64,000 nt of DNA, taken from the NCBI GenBank assembly GCA_024102975.1, contig JAGFJD010000080.1:1-64000 (forward strand), in the 5' to 3' direction. This DNA is from Phaeodactylibacter sp. (lineage in GTDB: Bacteria; Bacteroidota; Bacteroidia; Chitinophagales; Saprospiraceae). Positions within the stretch are counted from its first letter, which is position 1. Every line of letters starts with the position of its first letter. The position numbers were made by a program, and so were the translations under genes. The notes below the pieces were generated by a model, which saw nothing but the letters and a program-made list of their open reading frames with translations, had not been told where the DNA came from and did no database searches. Below are positions 1 through 9,720 of this stretch, piece by piece.

Positions 1-2146
1 CGAAGAAGGTGAAATCAGCGGACCAGACATCGATGTGGAAGTGCGTCATGCCGGTGGCGTCGATGGTGTTGGAGACCGTTTCGATGCCCACAAAATCGAG
101 CATGGAGTACTTCTTGGTGGCGTTGCCCTGCACCGTCACATCTTCCAGGGTGGCCGCCGACCAGTCGGTGCGCCAGGTATCCACAGGCACGTCGGTATAG
201 GCGTCGCTGAAGAGGGAGATCACATCGGCAGGATTCTCCGTCGGTGCAGGGGCGGCCATAGTCGGCTCGCCGGACCCTCCGCCTTCGGCATAGAAATAAA
301 TATTGTCCAAATAGATAGTTCCGTTTCCATCAAATTTAAGCTGAATGATGTCTGCCAGATCCACTGGCGAAAAATCACCCAAAGGTATATCTATGCTTGA
401 CCAACCGGATGTCGGAACGCTTAGCGCCTTGGCCACCTCGGTTGCATTTCCGCTGATGAGATAGACGTTAAGAGCAGAAGAGTTTGCCGTCCAGTAATCG
501 ATATGTAAAAATTCCATACCGGTGACATTCTGCGGCGTGCCTAATTGCAATCCCTGATAATTCAATCCTGCATAACGCAAAGTATTGTTGCCATCAATGA
601 GCAATTCAGTAACCATCGTGGCCTGCCCCCAATCGGGATTCAGGTCTGAGCCATCAATATTGGTGTATGCATCACTGAAAACTGAAATTACATTGCCCGG
701 GTTTTGCGTTGGAGCTGGGGCGGCTACTGCTGGCCCCGTAGGGCCGGAGCTTCCATCATTATAGAAATAGATATTATCAACGAAGATACTGGATATCGTC
801 GCATCTGAAACAAAAACGATCTGCGCTAAATTGGATCGGCCGACCAGGCTTACTAAGTCGGATAAAGCAACATCAAGGCTATACCAGTCACCATTAACCA
901 AATTGGAATTGTCGAGCCGGATTTCGCCGGAAGAGTCATCGCCGGTGCCAAATGTATTATCCGGACCGACATCAGCAATCCTGATTATTAAGTAGTCTCC
1001 CGGCTCTACATCTTCTCTGGGCTGAACGTCAACGTGAAGGTGGGTCATTGAAGATGCGTTGATCGTCGGAGCATCTGCTAAAAACTGGATTCCTACAAAA
1101 TTCAACTCAGAGTAGGCAATGATATTATCCCCATTAATATTGATATCATCCTGGCCGATGGTCGTTTGAAATGGCGCCCAATATCCGTTATAATAATCCA
1201 CCGGTTGATTGGTGTAAGCATCGGAAAAAATGGAAATTACATTAGTTGGATCTTGTGTAGGTGTTGGTGCAGAAACAAAATCACCGGTGACAGTAACTTT
1301 GGCTGAACCTTTCGCATCCACTCCACCCAATGTGGCTGTGATAACCGCCTCCCCCGTACTTACTGCTGTGATCACACCCTGTTCATCAACGGTTGCTACG
1401 CCGGGGTTAGAAGAAGTAAATTCGAAGTAAGCCGGAGCAACACTGAGGGTCTGGTCCTGGCCATTCCCTAAATTAACGGTTTGGCTTAAGTTAGTAATGT
1501 TAGTCTTTACCCCGATGAAAGTTTGAATGTCAACATCTGCTCCTTCCAGGATGGACGGCCTTGGCTGAGCGATAGTTCCTGTTTTTTGAAATTCTAATTC
1601 ATCAATCCAGAAGCTATACCCCTCGCCATCTTCAGGCCCTTCAGCATACCAGAACAAGCCGCTTTCCTGAGTCAATTTAGAAGGATCGGGAATGGCAATG
1701 GTATATTGCCTCCAATTTGTGGATAGCTCTAAATTGCGGAGTGAAACCTGATATTTATTTCCTCTGAAGTCTTGTCCGAAACCGATATCATTGATGGTTC
1801 CTTTTTTGGTTGCTTTCGCCCAGAAAGTGAGCGCATCAAAATCGGAAAGGTCACGTCTGCCGTAATCCGGAAAAATTGCCCCGGAATAAGCTCCGTTTGG
1901 ATCACCTACATTGGGCACGTCAAATCGCATCGCGGATGACCCGGCGTACCTGGTTTCATCGTCTACAGAAAAAGCTTCAAAGTAAGAATCTCCAAATGGC
2001 AGATATTCAAGCCCTGCACTAAATCCGTCAATGAAAACTTCACCATTCTTGGGGAAAGTGGCTATTTCAGCATCTTCAGAAAGATCTCTTGTGCAATTGC
2101 TGATGAGTAATAAAAATCCTAAAAAGAATAGGAAGTTTGATTTCAT
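1..2146 (-). CDS. modular carbohydrate-binding surface lipoprotein, 3' end beyond window
   Basis: The frame opens at an ATG at 2146 and stays open to the left edge, so the C-terminus is missing. The N-terminus is a lipoprotein signal (MKSNFLFFLGFLLLISNC), so the protein should be anchored to a membrane, probably the outer one. After it come a beta-sandwich-like region, a bacterial Ig-like (BIG_2) domain read from about 1560 to 1290, and three copies of one module beginning near 1275, 735 and 265. Each module starts with an Ala/Pro/Thr linker and then NVIS.FSDAYTN, followed by a predicted glycan-binding sandwich with W and Y residues. Such modules are known from Bacteroidota polysaccharide-degrading proteins, and a catalytic domain may follow off the window. 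The gene lies 42 bases after the glycosidase gene on the same strand, so the two are probably one operon. The substrate cannot be read. Confidence 0.75.
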   Translation of the reverse strand, partial: MKSNFLFFLGFLLLISNCTRDLSEDAEIATFPKNGEVFIDGFSAGLEYLPFGDSYFEAFSVDDETRYAGSSAMRFDVPNVGDPNGAYSGAIFPDYGRRDLSDFDALTFWAKATKKGTINDIGFGQDFRGNKYQVSLRNLELSTNWRQYTIAIPDPSKLTQESGLFWYAEGPEDGEGYSFWIDELEFQKTGTIAQPRPSILEGADVDIQTFIGVKTNITNLSQTVNLGNGQDQTLSVAPAYFEFTSSNPGVATVDEQGVITAVSTGEAVITATLGGVDAKGSAKVTVTGDFVSAPTPTQDPTNVISIFSDAYTNQPVDYYNGYWAPFQTTIGQDDININGDNIIAYSELNFVGIQFLADAPTINASSMTHLHVDVQPREDVEPGDYLIIRIADVGPDNTFGTGDDSSGEIRLDNSNLVNGDWYSLDVALSDLVSLVGRSNLAQIVFVSDATISSIFVDNIYFYNDGSSGPTGPAVAAPAPTQNPGNVISVFSDAYTNIDGSDLNPDWGQATMVTELLIDGNNTLRYAGLNYQGLQLGTPQNVTGMEFLHIDYWTANSSALNVYLISGNATEVAKALSVPTSGWSSIDIPLGDFSPVDLADIIQLKFDGNGTIYLDNIYFYAEGGGSGEPTMAAPAPTENPADVISLFSDAYTDVPVDTWRTDWSAATLEDVTVQGNATKKYSMLDFVGIETVSNTIDATGMTHFHIDVWSADFTFF

Positions 2147-2188
2147 GATATTATTTTTCTTCATGATTTTATTTTTTCAAGATGATTT

Positions 2189-5100
2189 CTACTGGCCTAT
2201 GTTGATGTGGATATAAGTCCTGAGTTCCCATTCCGTTCCATTGTCAAAGCCTACCGGGCTGAGGATGGGTTCTGTAGCAAACTCGGAAGCTGTGAGGTTG
2301 GGAAGATAGCGAGGTGAAAACTCATCCAAAGAACGCCAGGTCCAGCACACGCCCATCTGAGTACTCGGCAATATATACCAATCTGGTTTAGCCAGAGTAG
2401 TGGACAGGTCTAACATTAACTGTACCGGGTAGGTGAGGTTGAAATCACGATGATAATCAAAGGGCCCCCAGTCATTGATCTTGAAGTGGGAAGTCAATTT
2501 CAATTTTTTATATATAGCCCTTAGGTCCATGGCATAACGTTCAATCAGCCTGTCGTCGCTACCGTTTGCCTGAGCAGTTCCGACTAAGAAAGTACCAATA
2601 AGGCCAAGGTCTGGGTTTATTTTAGAGACCATCCTGACATTTGTTTCCCACAAATCCTGAGCGGGTGCGGACTGGGGAAACGCAAAGGAGGTCCGGTTAC
2701 CTAAGAACCCGATAGCTGCATCCTGGGTGGTAGGCAGATGACGGTAAACGAAACCGGCGCTCATGGCAAATTTGGCATCTTCCGCGCGGTCATTGTCCCA
2801 TTCATACATCCACGTACCCGGCGTAGGGTCAAAAGTAATCAGTAATTCTCCGGCGACCGTTTCTCTGTTGCCTCCTCTTACGGCGAATGGATCATCCTGA
2901 ATATTTCTAAGCCGCCCCGGCGATGGGACATCATTGGGGATGGGATCAACAAGCGGCTTTTGCCACAGGAAATTCGGTGCGATCTGGAATTTGCCGATGG
3001 TATAAGTAAATCCGGTTAAGAAATTATTCAGGTTTCCGCTGCCGCTATCCTTTAACGTCCATCCCGTAAAAGTACGGGTGGCATCTGCTCCGCCATTGGC
3101 AACAAGGCCCATTACAGCGCCCTGTGCATACCAATTGAATGCCCCTTTTGAAAATTTGATTTTTGCTTTCCCGCCCCAATTGTCCGAGGGGTTTATCTGA
3201 TCCTGATATACTTCATATTTTCCTGGTTCACCTTCTACAATCTGGAAGGTCCTGCCGTTCAGAGGCGACCCGCCCCAGATTCCTCCTACTTCAATTTCCA
3301 CCGGCCCTAATTCTCGTTCTACATGAATGGTAGCTCTCCGGGTTTTAGGAAGCGGGACGGCGATAGAAGTCACGAAGCCGGGTGCATCGTCAATATCTTC
3401 ATGAAAGACGCCGGTTACTTTAAAATGATTTATTTCCCGGCCATATTTCACCAGGACCGCCGGGTTGGCGCCCCACCACAATTGAGGGCCAAAGGCAACA
3501 TGCAGCCCATCAAATGCCTTTTTTCCGTCTATTTCTATCCCGAGTATCTCTCCATTGTAAATGTCCAGGTTGGGACCGTAATTCGCTTCCGGATACAAAC
3601 CGAAAAAGTCGCCTTCATAACCCCAGTGATAATGGCCGGTCCGGTAGAACCCTCTCAGGTCGAAATCATTTGCCGTCCAGTTGAAGTCAGCATTGTACAG
3701 CCTTAAATTGCCATCACTTCTACCGACGCGGTCACGAACTATATTTTCGTAAAAAATTTCATTGATCGGGTTATCCGCTACATTGCCCACCAGGTTAAAA
3801 CTGGCGCTGGCCCTTAGGCTGGGGGTAGGATTGGCTTCCACGCCAAAGAAGAAAGACTGCATGTGGTCAAAACCGAGTTCATCCGGATAAGAAGCCAGAG
3901 TCGGGTCAGTTATAGCAGCGGGGTCCGGTTCGTCTGGAGTAGTGATCAGAGAGCCGCCGGTATTGTAGGTTTCAAATTCAGCTCTGAAATTGCTCAACCG
4001 GATTTTCCGGTTGCTTTCCAAAGCAGCCTTGTCTCCTCGTGCTCTGAGCACCGCGTCCATGATCTGGATATTGTCAAAATAAGCATTGACCGACGCGAGG
4101 GTCGTACCGGGCGCGTATGGGTTCAGTCGATGCGCCTCTTTCAAAGCGTAATAAGCCGCTCTTGGATAAAGCGTGTACAACCCTCTCTCGTTGGTAGGCC
4201 CTTTGGCACAGATCCCAAACCACTCTTCGTTCATATTGTTTTCGCCCTGCCTGAAGTCTCGCTGGTAGCCGCCGTTAGACCAGGAGGCGTTATTGTCATG
4301 TACGTCTGCATTTTTTCTGTCATCAAATCCGAACTTCCACCAACCATCGCTGAACTGGAAGGTGAAACCGCCAATAGAATTGCCAACTTTCCCGACTCCG
4401 GCAGCGTTCTCATAGATTTCTTTCCAGTTCCCCACCATGTAATAAGCCTGCGACTCCTGGTCTTCGGCATTTTCTATAGCATTAAAAGCATCTGCCCCAA
4501 ACTCCGTAAATAGGAGCGGTTTATCGAGCTTATCTTTCACTACCTGAAACATGTCTCCAAATGAAACTCCCCGGTAGGTGTTCGTTCCATATATATCTAT
4601 ATCTTTACATTCTTCTGCTACGATATCGATAAACAAGACATCTCCATTACAAATGGCAACCGGGTGGGAGGGGTCGATAGCCTTCATTGCCTTGGCAGCA
4701 TCATTCATCAGCTTATACATGGGCCTGCCCCGGGATTCTCCAATGAAATTTATCCTGCCTTGATCATCAGGGAAATCTTCCGTTTCCGCTCCCTGCCAGA
4801 AAAGGCCGTAGTTGTTTTCGTTGCCCAGGAGATACAACAAAAGCCCAGGAGTATCTTTATACTCTGCGACTAGTTTTGTTACTTCATCCATCAGGAACTT
4901 TTGAGTTCTCGGTTCGTCATAAAGTGTAATAGGAGTCCAAACGCCATCCAGGGTGAGCCCATATCTGCCAAAAGAATGGTTCAGCATGGTGTAAATGCCA
5001 TAATTCTCATAGATATATCGAATCCATCTGGCCGGAACACCGGTGTATTGCCGTATAACATTCACATTCATGTTCTTCAGGAGAGACATTTCTGCGTCCA

Positions 5101-5323
5101 GTCCGGCCTTGATGATGTCGTCTGATTTCTCCCAAAATCCAGCGTTTACGGTATTCGTTCCAATAGGGATATAATCCCAGTTCATGCCGTTGATCATGAA
5201 CTCTTTGCCATTGACTACCAGCCTGTGCCCATCGCTGCTGGTGACGACGGATACCCGATCAGGTTGGGCAAATACCGATGAGGTGAACGGGAAGAGCAAA
5301 AGGAGTAGGAGAATGTTTTTCAT
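2189..5323 (-). CDS. secreted clan GH-A glycoside hydrolase fused to a predicted outer-membrane beta-barrel
   Basis: 1044 residues. The signal peptide ends near SSVFAQ. Residues about 25-400 read as a TIM-barrel glycosidase of the GH2/clan GH-A type: an acid/base Glu in LLGNENNYGLF and a candidate nucleophile Glu in LLFTEFGADAF, both in the expected order. Residues about 480-1044 are different: alternating hydrophobic/aromatic strands separated by short polar turns (for example SLRASASFNLVGN, FDLRGFYRTGHYHWGY), as in outer-membrane barrels, ending in LRTYIHINIGQ. The inference is a glycosidase tethered to, or built into, a barrel at the outer membrane. It is followed by the carbohydrate-binding lipoprotein and faces a divergent Y_Y_Y regulator, as in polysaccharide-utilisation loci, although no SusC/SusD pair is present here. 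Substrate is unknown. This stretch looks more A+T-rich than the rest of the window. Confidence 0.75.
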   Translation of the reverse strand: MKNILLLLLLFPFTSSVFAQPDRVSVVTSSDGHRLVVNGKEFMINGMNWDYIPIGTNTVNAGFWEKSDDIIKAGLDAEMSLLKNMNVNVIRQYTGVPARWIRYIYENYGIYTMLNHSFGRYGLTLDGVWTPITLYDEPRTQKFLMDEVTKLVAEYKDTPGLLLYLLGNENNYGLFWQGAETEDFPDDQGRINFIGESRGRPMYKLMNDAAKAMKAIDPSHPVAICNGDVLFIDIVAEECKDIDIYGTNTYRGVSFGDMFQVVKDKLDKPLLFTEFGADAFNAIENAEDQESQAYYMVGNWKEIYENAAGVGKVGNSIGGFTFQFSDGWWKFGFDDRKNADVHDNNASWSNGGYQRDFRQGENNMNEEWFGICAKGPTNERGLYTLYPRAAYYALKEAHRLNPYAPGTTLASVNAYFDNIQIMDAVLRARGDKAALESNRKIRLSNFRAEFETYNTGGSLITTPDEPDPAAITDPTLASYPDELGFDHMQSFFFGVEANPTPSLRASASFNLVGNVADNPINEIFYENIVRDRVGRSDGNLRLYNADFNWTANDFDLRGFYRTGHYHWGYEGDFFGLYPEANYGPNLDIYNGEILGIEIDGKKAFDGLHVAFGPQLWWGANPAVLVKYGREINHFKVTGVFHEDIDDAPGFVTSIAVPLPKTRRATIHVERELGPVEIEVGGIWGGSPLNGRTFQIVEGEPGKYEVYQDQINPSDNWGGKAKIKFSKGAFNWYAQGAVMGLVANGGADATRTFTGWTLKDSGSGNLNNFLTGFTYTIGKFQIAPNFLWQKPLVDPIPNDVPSPGRLRNIQDDPFAVRGGNRETVAGELLITFDPTPGTWMYEWDNDRAEDAKFAMSAGFVYRHLPTTQDAAIGFLGNRTSFAFPQSAPAQDLWETNVRMVSKINPDLGLIGTFLVGTAQANGSDDRLIERYAMDLRAIYKKLKLTSHFKINDWGPFDYHRDFNLTYPVQLMLDLSTTLAKPDWYILPSTQMGVCWTWRSLDEFSPRYLPNLTASEFATEPILSPVGFDNGTEWELRTYIHINIGQ

Positions 5324-5420
5324 TTTATCCAGGTTTATAGACTATATGTCTGTTTTTGAGTCCGCCGGTGAAGACCAGGATTAAAGCACATTTTCATAAA
5401 AATTGTGATCCTGCTTTAAC

Positions 5421-5453
5421 CAAATGTAGTACTATTTTATCCTAAAAAAGAAA
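5421..5453 (-). promoter_or_regulatory. candidate promoter of the glycosidase operon
   Basis: On the minus strand TACATTTG (5428-5421) matches the Bacteroidota -7 consensus TAxxTTTG. TTTC lies 21 bases upstream (5453-5450), one mismatch from TTTG. Transcription would start about 90 bases before the ATG at 5323. The 242-base gap 5324-5565 is shared with the divergent regulator and holds nothing else recognisable. Confidence 0.4.
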
Positions 5454-5565
5454 CAAACACCTCATCAATTTTTTCGTCATTGATTTTCCTGACTACGTCA
5501 AAAGTATGCCTGGTTAGCTGTAAATTGCTGATAATTAACTATCTTTTCTGTCAACTAATTTGCAC

Positions 5566-8433
5566 ATGCGTCAGTTTGAACACAACACATGGTACATTTT
5601 ACTCCTGATGCTCCCTCTTTCCGGGCTTGATGCTCAGGGTTTTTCCGGCAAGTATCCCATTCGGAATTTCACACCCGCAGAATACAAAGCCGGCATTCAG
5701 AATATCGACTTTGCCCAAAACCGGGATATGGCCATTTTTGTGGCCAACAATTTAGGCGTGCTTTCCTTCAACGGGAATGAGTGGAAAAGGCATGATCTCA
5801 ATACCGGCAAGAAGAAAAGGTCGCTGGCGTTCGATGAAGGTTCGGACCGGTTGTATGTCGGTTCTCAGGGAGAGTTTGGTTACTTTGAAGGAGACTGGCA
5901 GTATGTGTCGCTCGTCGATAAGATTCCCCTGGGCGCAGAGGATTTCGATGAGGTCTGGGATGTTTTTCTGGCCAACTCCAATGTTTACTTCTGCACTTTT
6001 CAGAGCATTTATGTCTATGATGGGCAATCCATTACCGCGATTGAACAGGAGGGCGGCTTTGAACGGTCGTTCCTGGCCAATGGAAAGATCTTCACCCAAA
6101 GCCAGCAGGGCAGGCTGCTTGAAATAGAAGGATCAAAGCTGGCCGAAACCTATCCACAAGGCCAGGCCGGCGCGGCCATCGCCGGTGTGGCGGCGCTGGA
6201 TGATGGATATTTGCTGGTTTATAATTCCGGGCAAGTCGAGTTGGCCGCCCCCTTTGGCGTCAGCCGGAAATACGATGCCCTCAGCCAGGCCCTGAAAGGA
6301 ACGTATGTCAACCATGTGCTGCAATTATCAGATACGCGCCTGGTTATCGCCACCCAAACGTCGGGATTGTTCCTGTACGATTTACAGGAAGGGAAGCTGG
6401 AAAAAATAACCAGGGAGGATGGCCTGGGGTCCAATGCCTGCCTGCGTTCCTTCCAGGATTATTCCGGCAACTTGTGGGTGGGCATGCAAAACGGGATCGC
6501 CCTCATACACCTCAACTCTCCCATGCGCTTCCTGAACCAGGAAATAAACCTGCAGGGAAGTGGCTACGAAGCTTATAAAACGGCGGACGGCACGTATTTC
6601 ACCACCTCGAACGGAATCTACTTCCTGGAAAAGAACGCCGCTCAAAGTGCATTTTTGTACGGGACGGAAGGGCCGGCTTACGGCATGCAGGAGATTGCCG
6701 GGAAGTTATATGCAGGGCACCACACGGGGTTATTCCTCCTGGAAAACGGCCGTGCCAGGCGCATAGCGAATACAGATGGCTTGTGGCAGGTAAAACGGCT
6801 GCAGTGGCGCCCCGAATTTGTGATCGGCGGCACCTATTCCGGATTGTACCTCTTCAGGATTGATGAAAACCGGCAACTGCAGCCGGTCCAAAAGATTGAA
6901 GGGTTTGCCGCGTCAAGCCGTTTTTTTGAGGAGGACCGTTCGGGAAAGATCTGGGTCGGCCAGTACTACAAAGGCCTGTACCAATTGACCTTGTCAGATG
7001 ACCTCTCCCGGGTGACCGTTAAGAACGTATCCGAAAATCCCGGCTTGCCTGTCAAAGAGCAAATCGTTTTGAGCCGTGTGAGCGACGGCCTCTACCTGGC
7101 CACCAATTCCGGCCTCTACCAACTGGACCCGGCCGATGGCTCCGTTAGCAAAGCCGAAGCCTTCTCCGGCCCTATTGGCGAACAGCCCGTTTACCTGCTG
7201 GCGCAAGACCCCCAAAATAATGTTCATGTCATAGCGGAGAACGTCGTGGCCCTTTTCAAACAGATCAGCGCCAATAACTATCTCTTCATACCCTCTTCCT
7301 TATATCAATTGCGTTTTTACCTGAATAATGACCTGTTGCAAATTTCGATGAATACGGACAATGGCGTATTCTTTTCCGCCAATGAGGGCTTTATTCACTA
7401 TGATCCTGCCTTGGAAGCTCCTTCGAAAGCGGAACGGCCGCTCGTGGTAAGCCAGGTATTTAGTGTCAATCAGGGCAGAGCGCTGTACGTTCGAAAACCA
7501 TTTGGAGTCAAACCAGGTATCGAGCGCCTGGAGGTTGGCCCGGGGGCCAAGGTTATAAAGATCGACGTGGAATCCTTTCAGTTCAACGGGCTGGGAAACC
7601 AGCAGTTCCGGTATTTTTTGAAAGGCCTTGACGAAGATTTTGGCGAATGGACCACCACCGCATCCAAAGAATACACCAACCTGAAGGACGGGAAATATGA
7701 ATTCAGGGTGCAAACCCGGGATTACCTGGGAAAAATAACAACCAGCCCGGCCTTGTATCTGACGGTGAATCCCCCGTTTTACCGAAGCCCGGCGGCCCAG
7801 GCATTGTATGTGTTGATGGGCCTTTTGGCGTTGTTCCTGAGCTTTAAGCTGCAAAAACGGCGGTACAATAAAAAAGCGGAAAAGATCGAAGAGGCCAGCC
7901 AACTCCAACTGGCCAAAGAACAGCAGAAACTGGCCGAAGTGGAACAACAAAAGGAACAGGAACTGTCGCGGCTGAAGGAAGAAAAAATGCAAAGCGAACT
8001 ACAGCACGTAAACAACCTGCTCGCGGCTTCAACCATGAATCTGGTCGTCAAAAATGAGTTCATCGAATCCATAAAAGAAGAGCTGAAAGAGTTGAAGCAA
8101 AAGGGCAGAAACCCGGAAACGAAACGAGCCCTGGAAAAGATAGTCAAGGAAATAGACATCGCACTCCGGCTGCAGGAAGACTGGGAACAGTTCGAATACC
8201 ATTTCGACCAGGTACATGGAGACTTTTTATCCCGCCTGAGAAATGAATATCCGGACCTTTCCCCGAATGAACAAAAACTGTGTACTTTCCTTCGCCTTAA
8301 TCTCAACACCAAGGAAATAGCCAATCTGTTGAGCATTTCGCTGCGGGGTGTGGAAGTGGCCCGTTACCGCCTGCGCAAAAAGCTGCGCCTGGAGAAAGGG
8401 GAGAACCTGTCGAAATTTATTTTGGAGTACTAA
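5566..8433 (+). CDS. membrane-bound regulator: beta-propeller, Y_Y_Y domain, transmembrane helix, coiled coil, LuxR-type HTH
   Basis: 955 residues from the ATG at 5566; an in-frame TTG at 5560 would add two residues. A signal-anchor (YILLLMLPLSGLDAQ) precedes a long periplasmic region with repeats such as NLWVGMQNGIALI and KIWVGQYYKGLYQL, typical of two-component regulator propellers. A Y_Y_Y domain follows (RYFLKGLDEDFGEWT, YTNLKDGKYEFRVQTRD), then one membrane helix (ALYVLMGLLALFLSF), a Glu/Gln/Lys-rich coiled coil, and a C-terminal helix-turn-helix (LSPNEQKLCTFLRLNLNTKE, then IANLLSISLRGVEVARYRLR). There are no histidine-kinase or receiver motifs, so the protein probably senses in the periplasm and binds DNA while in the membrane. 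Its divergent position suggests that it controls the glycosidase operon, which is an inference from context. Confidence 0.85.
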   Translation: MRQFEHNTWYILLLMLPLSGLDAQGFSGKYPIRNFTPAEYKAGIQNIDFAQNRDMAIFVANNLGVLSFNGNEWKRHDLNTGKKKRSLAFDEGSDRLYVGSQGEFGYFEGDWQYVSLVDKIPLGAEDFDEVWDVFLANSNVYFCTFQSIYVYDGQSITAIEQEGGFERSFLANGKIFTQSQQGRLLEIEGSKLAETYPQGQAGAAIAGVAALDDGYLLVYNSGQVELAAPFGVSRKYDALSQALKGTYVNHVLQLSDTRLVIATQTSGLFLYDLQEGKLEKITREDGLGSNACLRSFQDYSGNLWVGMQNGIALIHLNSPMRFLNQEINLQGSGYEAYKTADGTYFTTSNGIYFLEKNAAQSAFLYGTEGPAYGMQEIAGKLYAGHHTGLFLLENGRARRIANTDGLWQVKRLQWRPEFVIGGTYSGLYLFRIDENRQLQPVQKIEGFAASSRFFEEDRSGKIWVGQYYKGLYQLTLSDDLSRVTVKNVSENPGLPVKEQIVLSRVSDGLYLATNSGLYQLDPADGSVSKAEAFSGPIGEQPVYLLAQDPQNNVHVIAENVVALFKQISANNYLFIPSSLYQLRFYLNNDLLQISMNTDNGVFFSANEGFIHYDPALEAPSKAERPLVVSQVFSVNQGRALYVRKPFGVKPGIERLEVGPGAKVIKIDVESFQFNGLGNQQFRYFLKGLDEDFGEWTTTASKEYTNLKDGKYEFRVQTRDYLGKITTSPALYLTVNPPFYRSPAAQALYVLMGLLALFLSFKLQKRRYNKKAEKIEEASQLQLAKEQQKLAEVEQQKEQELSRLKEEKMQSELQHVNNLLAASTMNLVVKNEFIESIKEELKELKQKGRNPETKRALEKIVKEIDIALRLQEDWEQFEYHFDQVHGDFLSRLRNEYPDLSPNEQKLCTFLRLNLNTKEIANLLSISLRGVEVARYRLRKKLRLEKGENLSKFILEY

Positions 8434-8518
8434 AAATTGTGCTCGGGCGCTTTTTTGGTTTTTCCGCCAACTACCCGTCGCCTTTTGGCGTTTGAAATAA
8501 CTGTAGCAAATTCCGAGC

Positions 8519-9715
8519 ATGAAAGGATCATTTCAAATCGCTAAATTTTTTGGGATTCCTGTGCAGGTCCACTGGACGTTCACGCTCATCTTCGTTTACG
8601 TATTTTACGAAGGCATGGGCAAAAGCCTGACCTGGATGGAAATCGGCGGCATCCTGGTCATCGTCCTGGCCCTGTTCTTCTTCGTCGTCCTGCACGAGTA
8701 TGGCCATGCGCTCGCCGCCCGCCGCTTCGGGGTAGATACGCGGGACATTATCCTGTCGCCCATCGGCGGCGTTGCCCGGCTTGACCGGCTGCCGGAACAC
8801 CCAATGCACGAGTTCGTGGTTGCCGTCGCCGGGCCTATGGTCAACATCGTGATCGGCGTGGCGCTTTCTTGTGTGCCCCTGCTCTCCTCCGAAGAAAGCC
8901 GCCAGGATTTCATCAACTTCTTCATGCAAATCCTTTATCCCCGGAGCAACTTCTTCGCGGCCGACCTTTCCCCTTTTCAATATTTTCTTTTCATCTTCGT
9001 GGCCATCAATGCCATCCTGGCAGCATTCAACCTGCTGCCTGCCTTCCCGATGGATGGCGGGCGGATGCTGCGAGCATTGCTGTCATTGCGCCTGGGCCGC
9101 CTGCAGGCTACCCGGGCCGCCGTCTACATAGGGCAGTTCATCGCCGTAATCCTGGTGGGCTACGGCCTTTGGAACTCCCATTATACCATGGCCCTGATCG
9201 GGCTGTTTGTCTTCATCATGGCGGCTCATGAATACCGGATGGCAAAGCTCGATGGCCTGCTTGAAAATTACCGGGTGCTGGATGTGCTGCGGACCCGGTA
9301 CACAAAAATCTACAGCCGCGACCCGCTAAGCCTGGCCATGGGGCCGCTAAGCCAGGGCATAGAGCACAATTTCCTGGTCTTTGACCAATGGCAGAACCTG
9401 GTCGGCGTTTTGCCGGAAGAACGCATTTTGGAAGCGGCAAAAGGGCAACAGGAAGGAACAATGGCCGGCCAGTTGGTTACTACCCACTTCGAATCAGTGC
9501 TCGCCTCCGACTCCCTCAAATCCCTCTTTCCTAAAATGCAATGGAAGGGATACCCTATGCTGCCGGTGTACGATAAAGGCAAGCTGGTAGGCGTTGTTGA
9601 TAAAAACGCGCTGAATAACTTCATCTCTCTCCAGGCAAAGCTGGAGAGAAAGGGTATCCCCAGCCTGCTAAGGCCGGGGGCGTCCCGCCGGAGAACAGGC
9701 TGGAAAGAAGGCTGA
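8519..9715 (+). CDS. M50-family intramembrane metalloprotease with CBS domains (site-2 protease type)
   Basis: 398 residues with about six hydrophobic segments. The zinc motif HEYGH is inside a membrane helix (FFFVVLHEYGHALAARRFGV), and the third metal ligand is in NLLPAFPMDGGRML. This matches site-2 proteases, which cut membrane-embedded substrates such as anti-sigma factors or signal-peptide remnants. Residues about 250-375 form two CBS modules (the second around YPMLPVYDKGKLVGVVDKNA), the SpoIVFB/Rip-like subgroup in which CBS domains sense nucleotides. It begins 85 bases after the regulator gene on the same strand and ends only 5 bases from the convergent skp gene. Its substrate is unknown. 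Confidence 0.88.
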   Translation: MKGSFQIAKFFGIPVQVHWTFTLIFVYVFYEGMGKSLTWMEIGGILVIVLALFFFVVLHEYGHALAARRFGVDTRDIILSPIGGVARLDRLPEHPMHEFVVAVAGPMVNIVIGVALSCVPLLSSEESRQDFINFFMQILYPRSNFFAADLSPFQYFLFIFVAINAILAAFNLLPAFPMDGGRMLRALLSLRLGRLQATRAAVYIGQFIAVILVGYGLWNSHYTMALIGLFVFIMAAHEYRMAKLDGLLENYRVLDVLRTRYTKIYSRDPLSLAMGPLSQGIEHNFLVFDQWQNLVGVLPEERILEAAKGQQEGTMAGQLVTTHFESVLASDSLKSLFPKMQWKGYPMLPVYDKGKLVGVVDKNALNNFISLQAKLERKGIPSLLRPGASRRRTGWKEG

Positions 9716-9720
9716 CCTGC

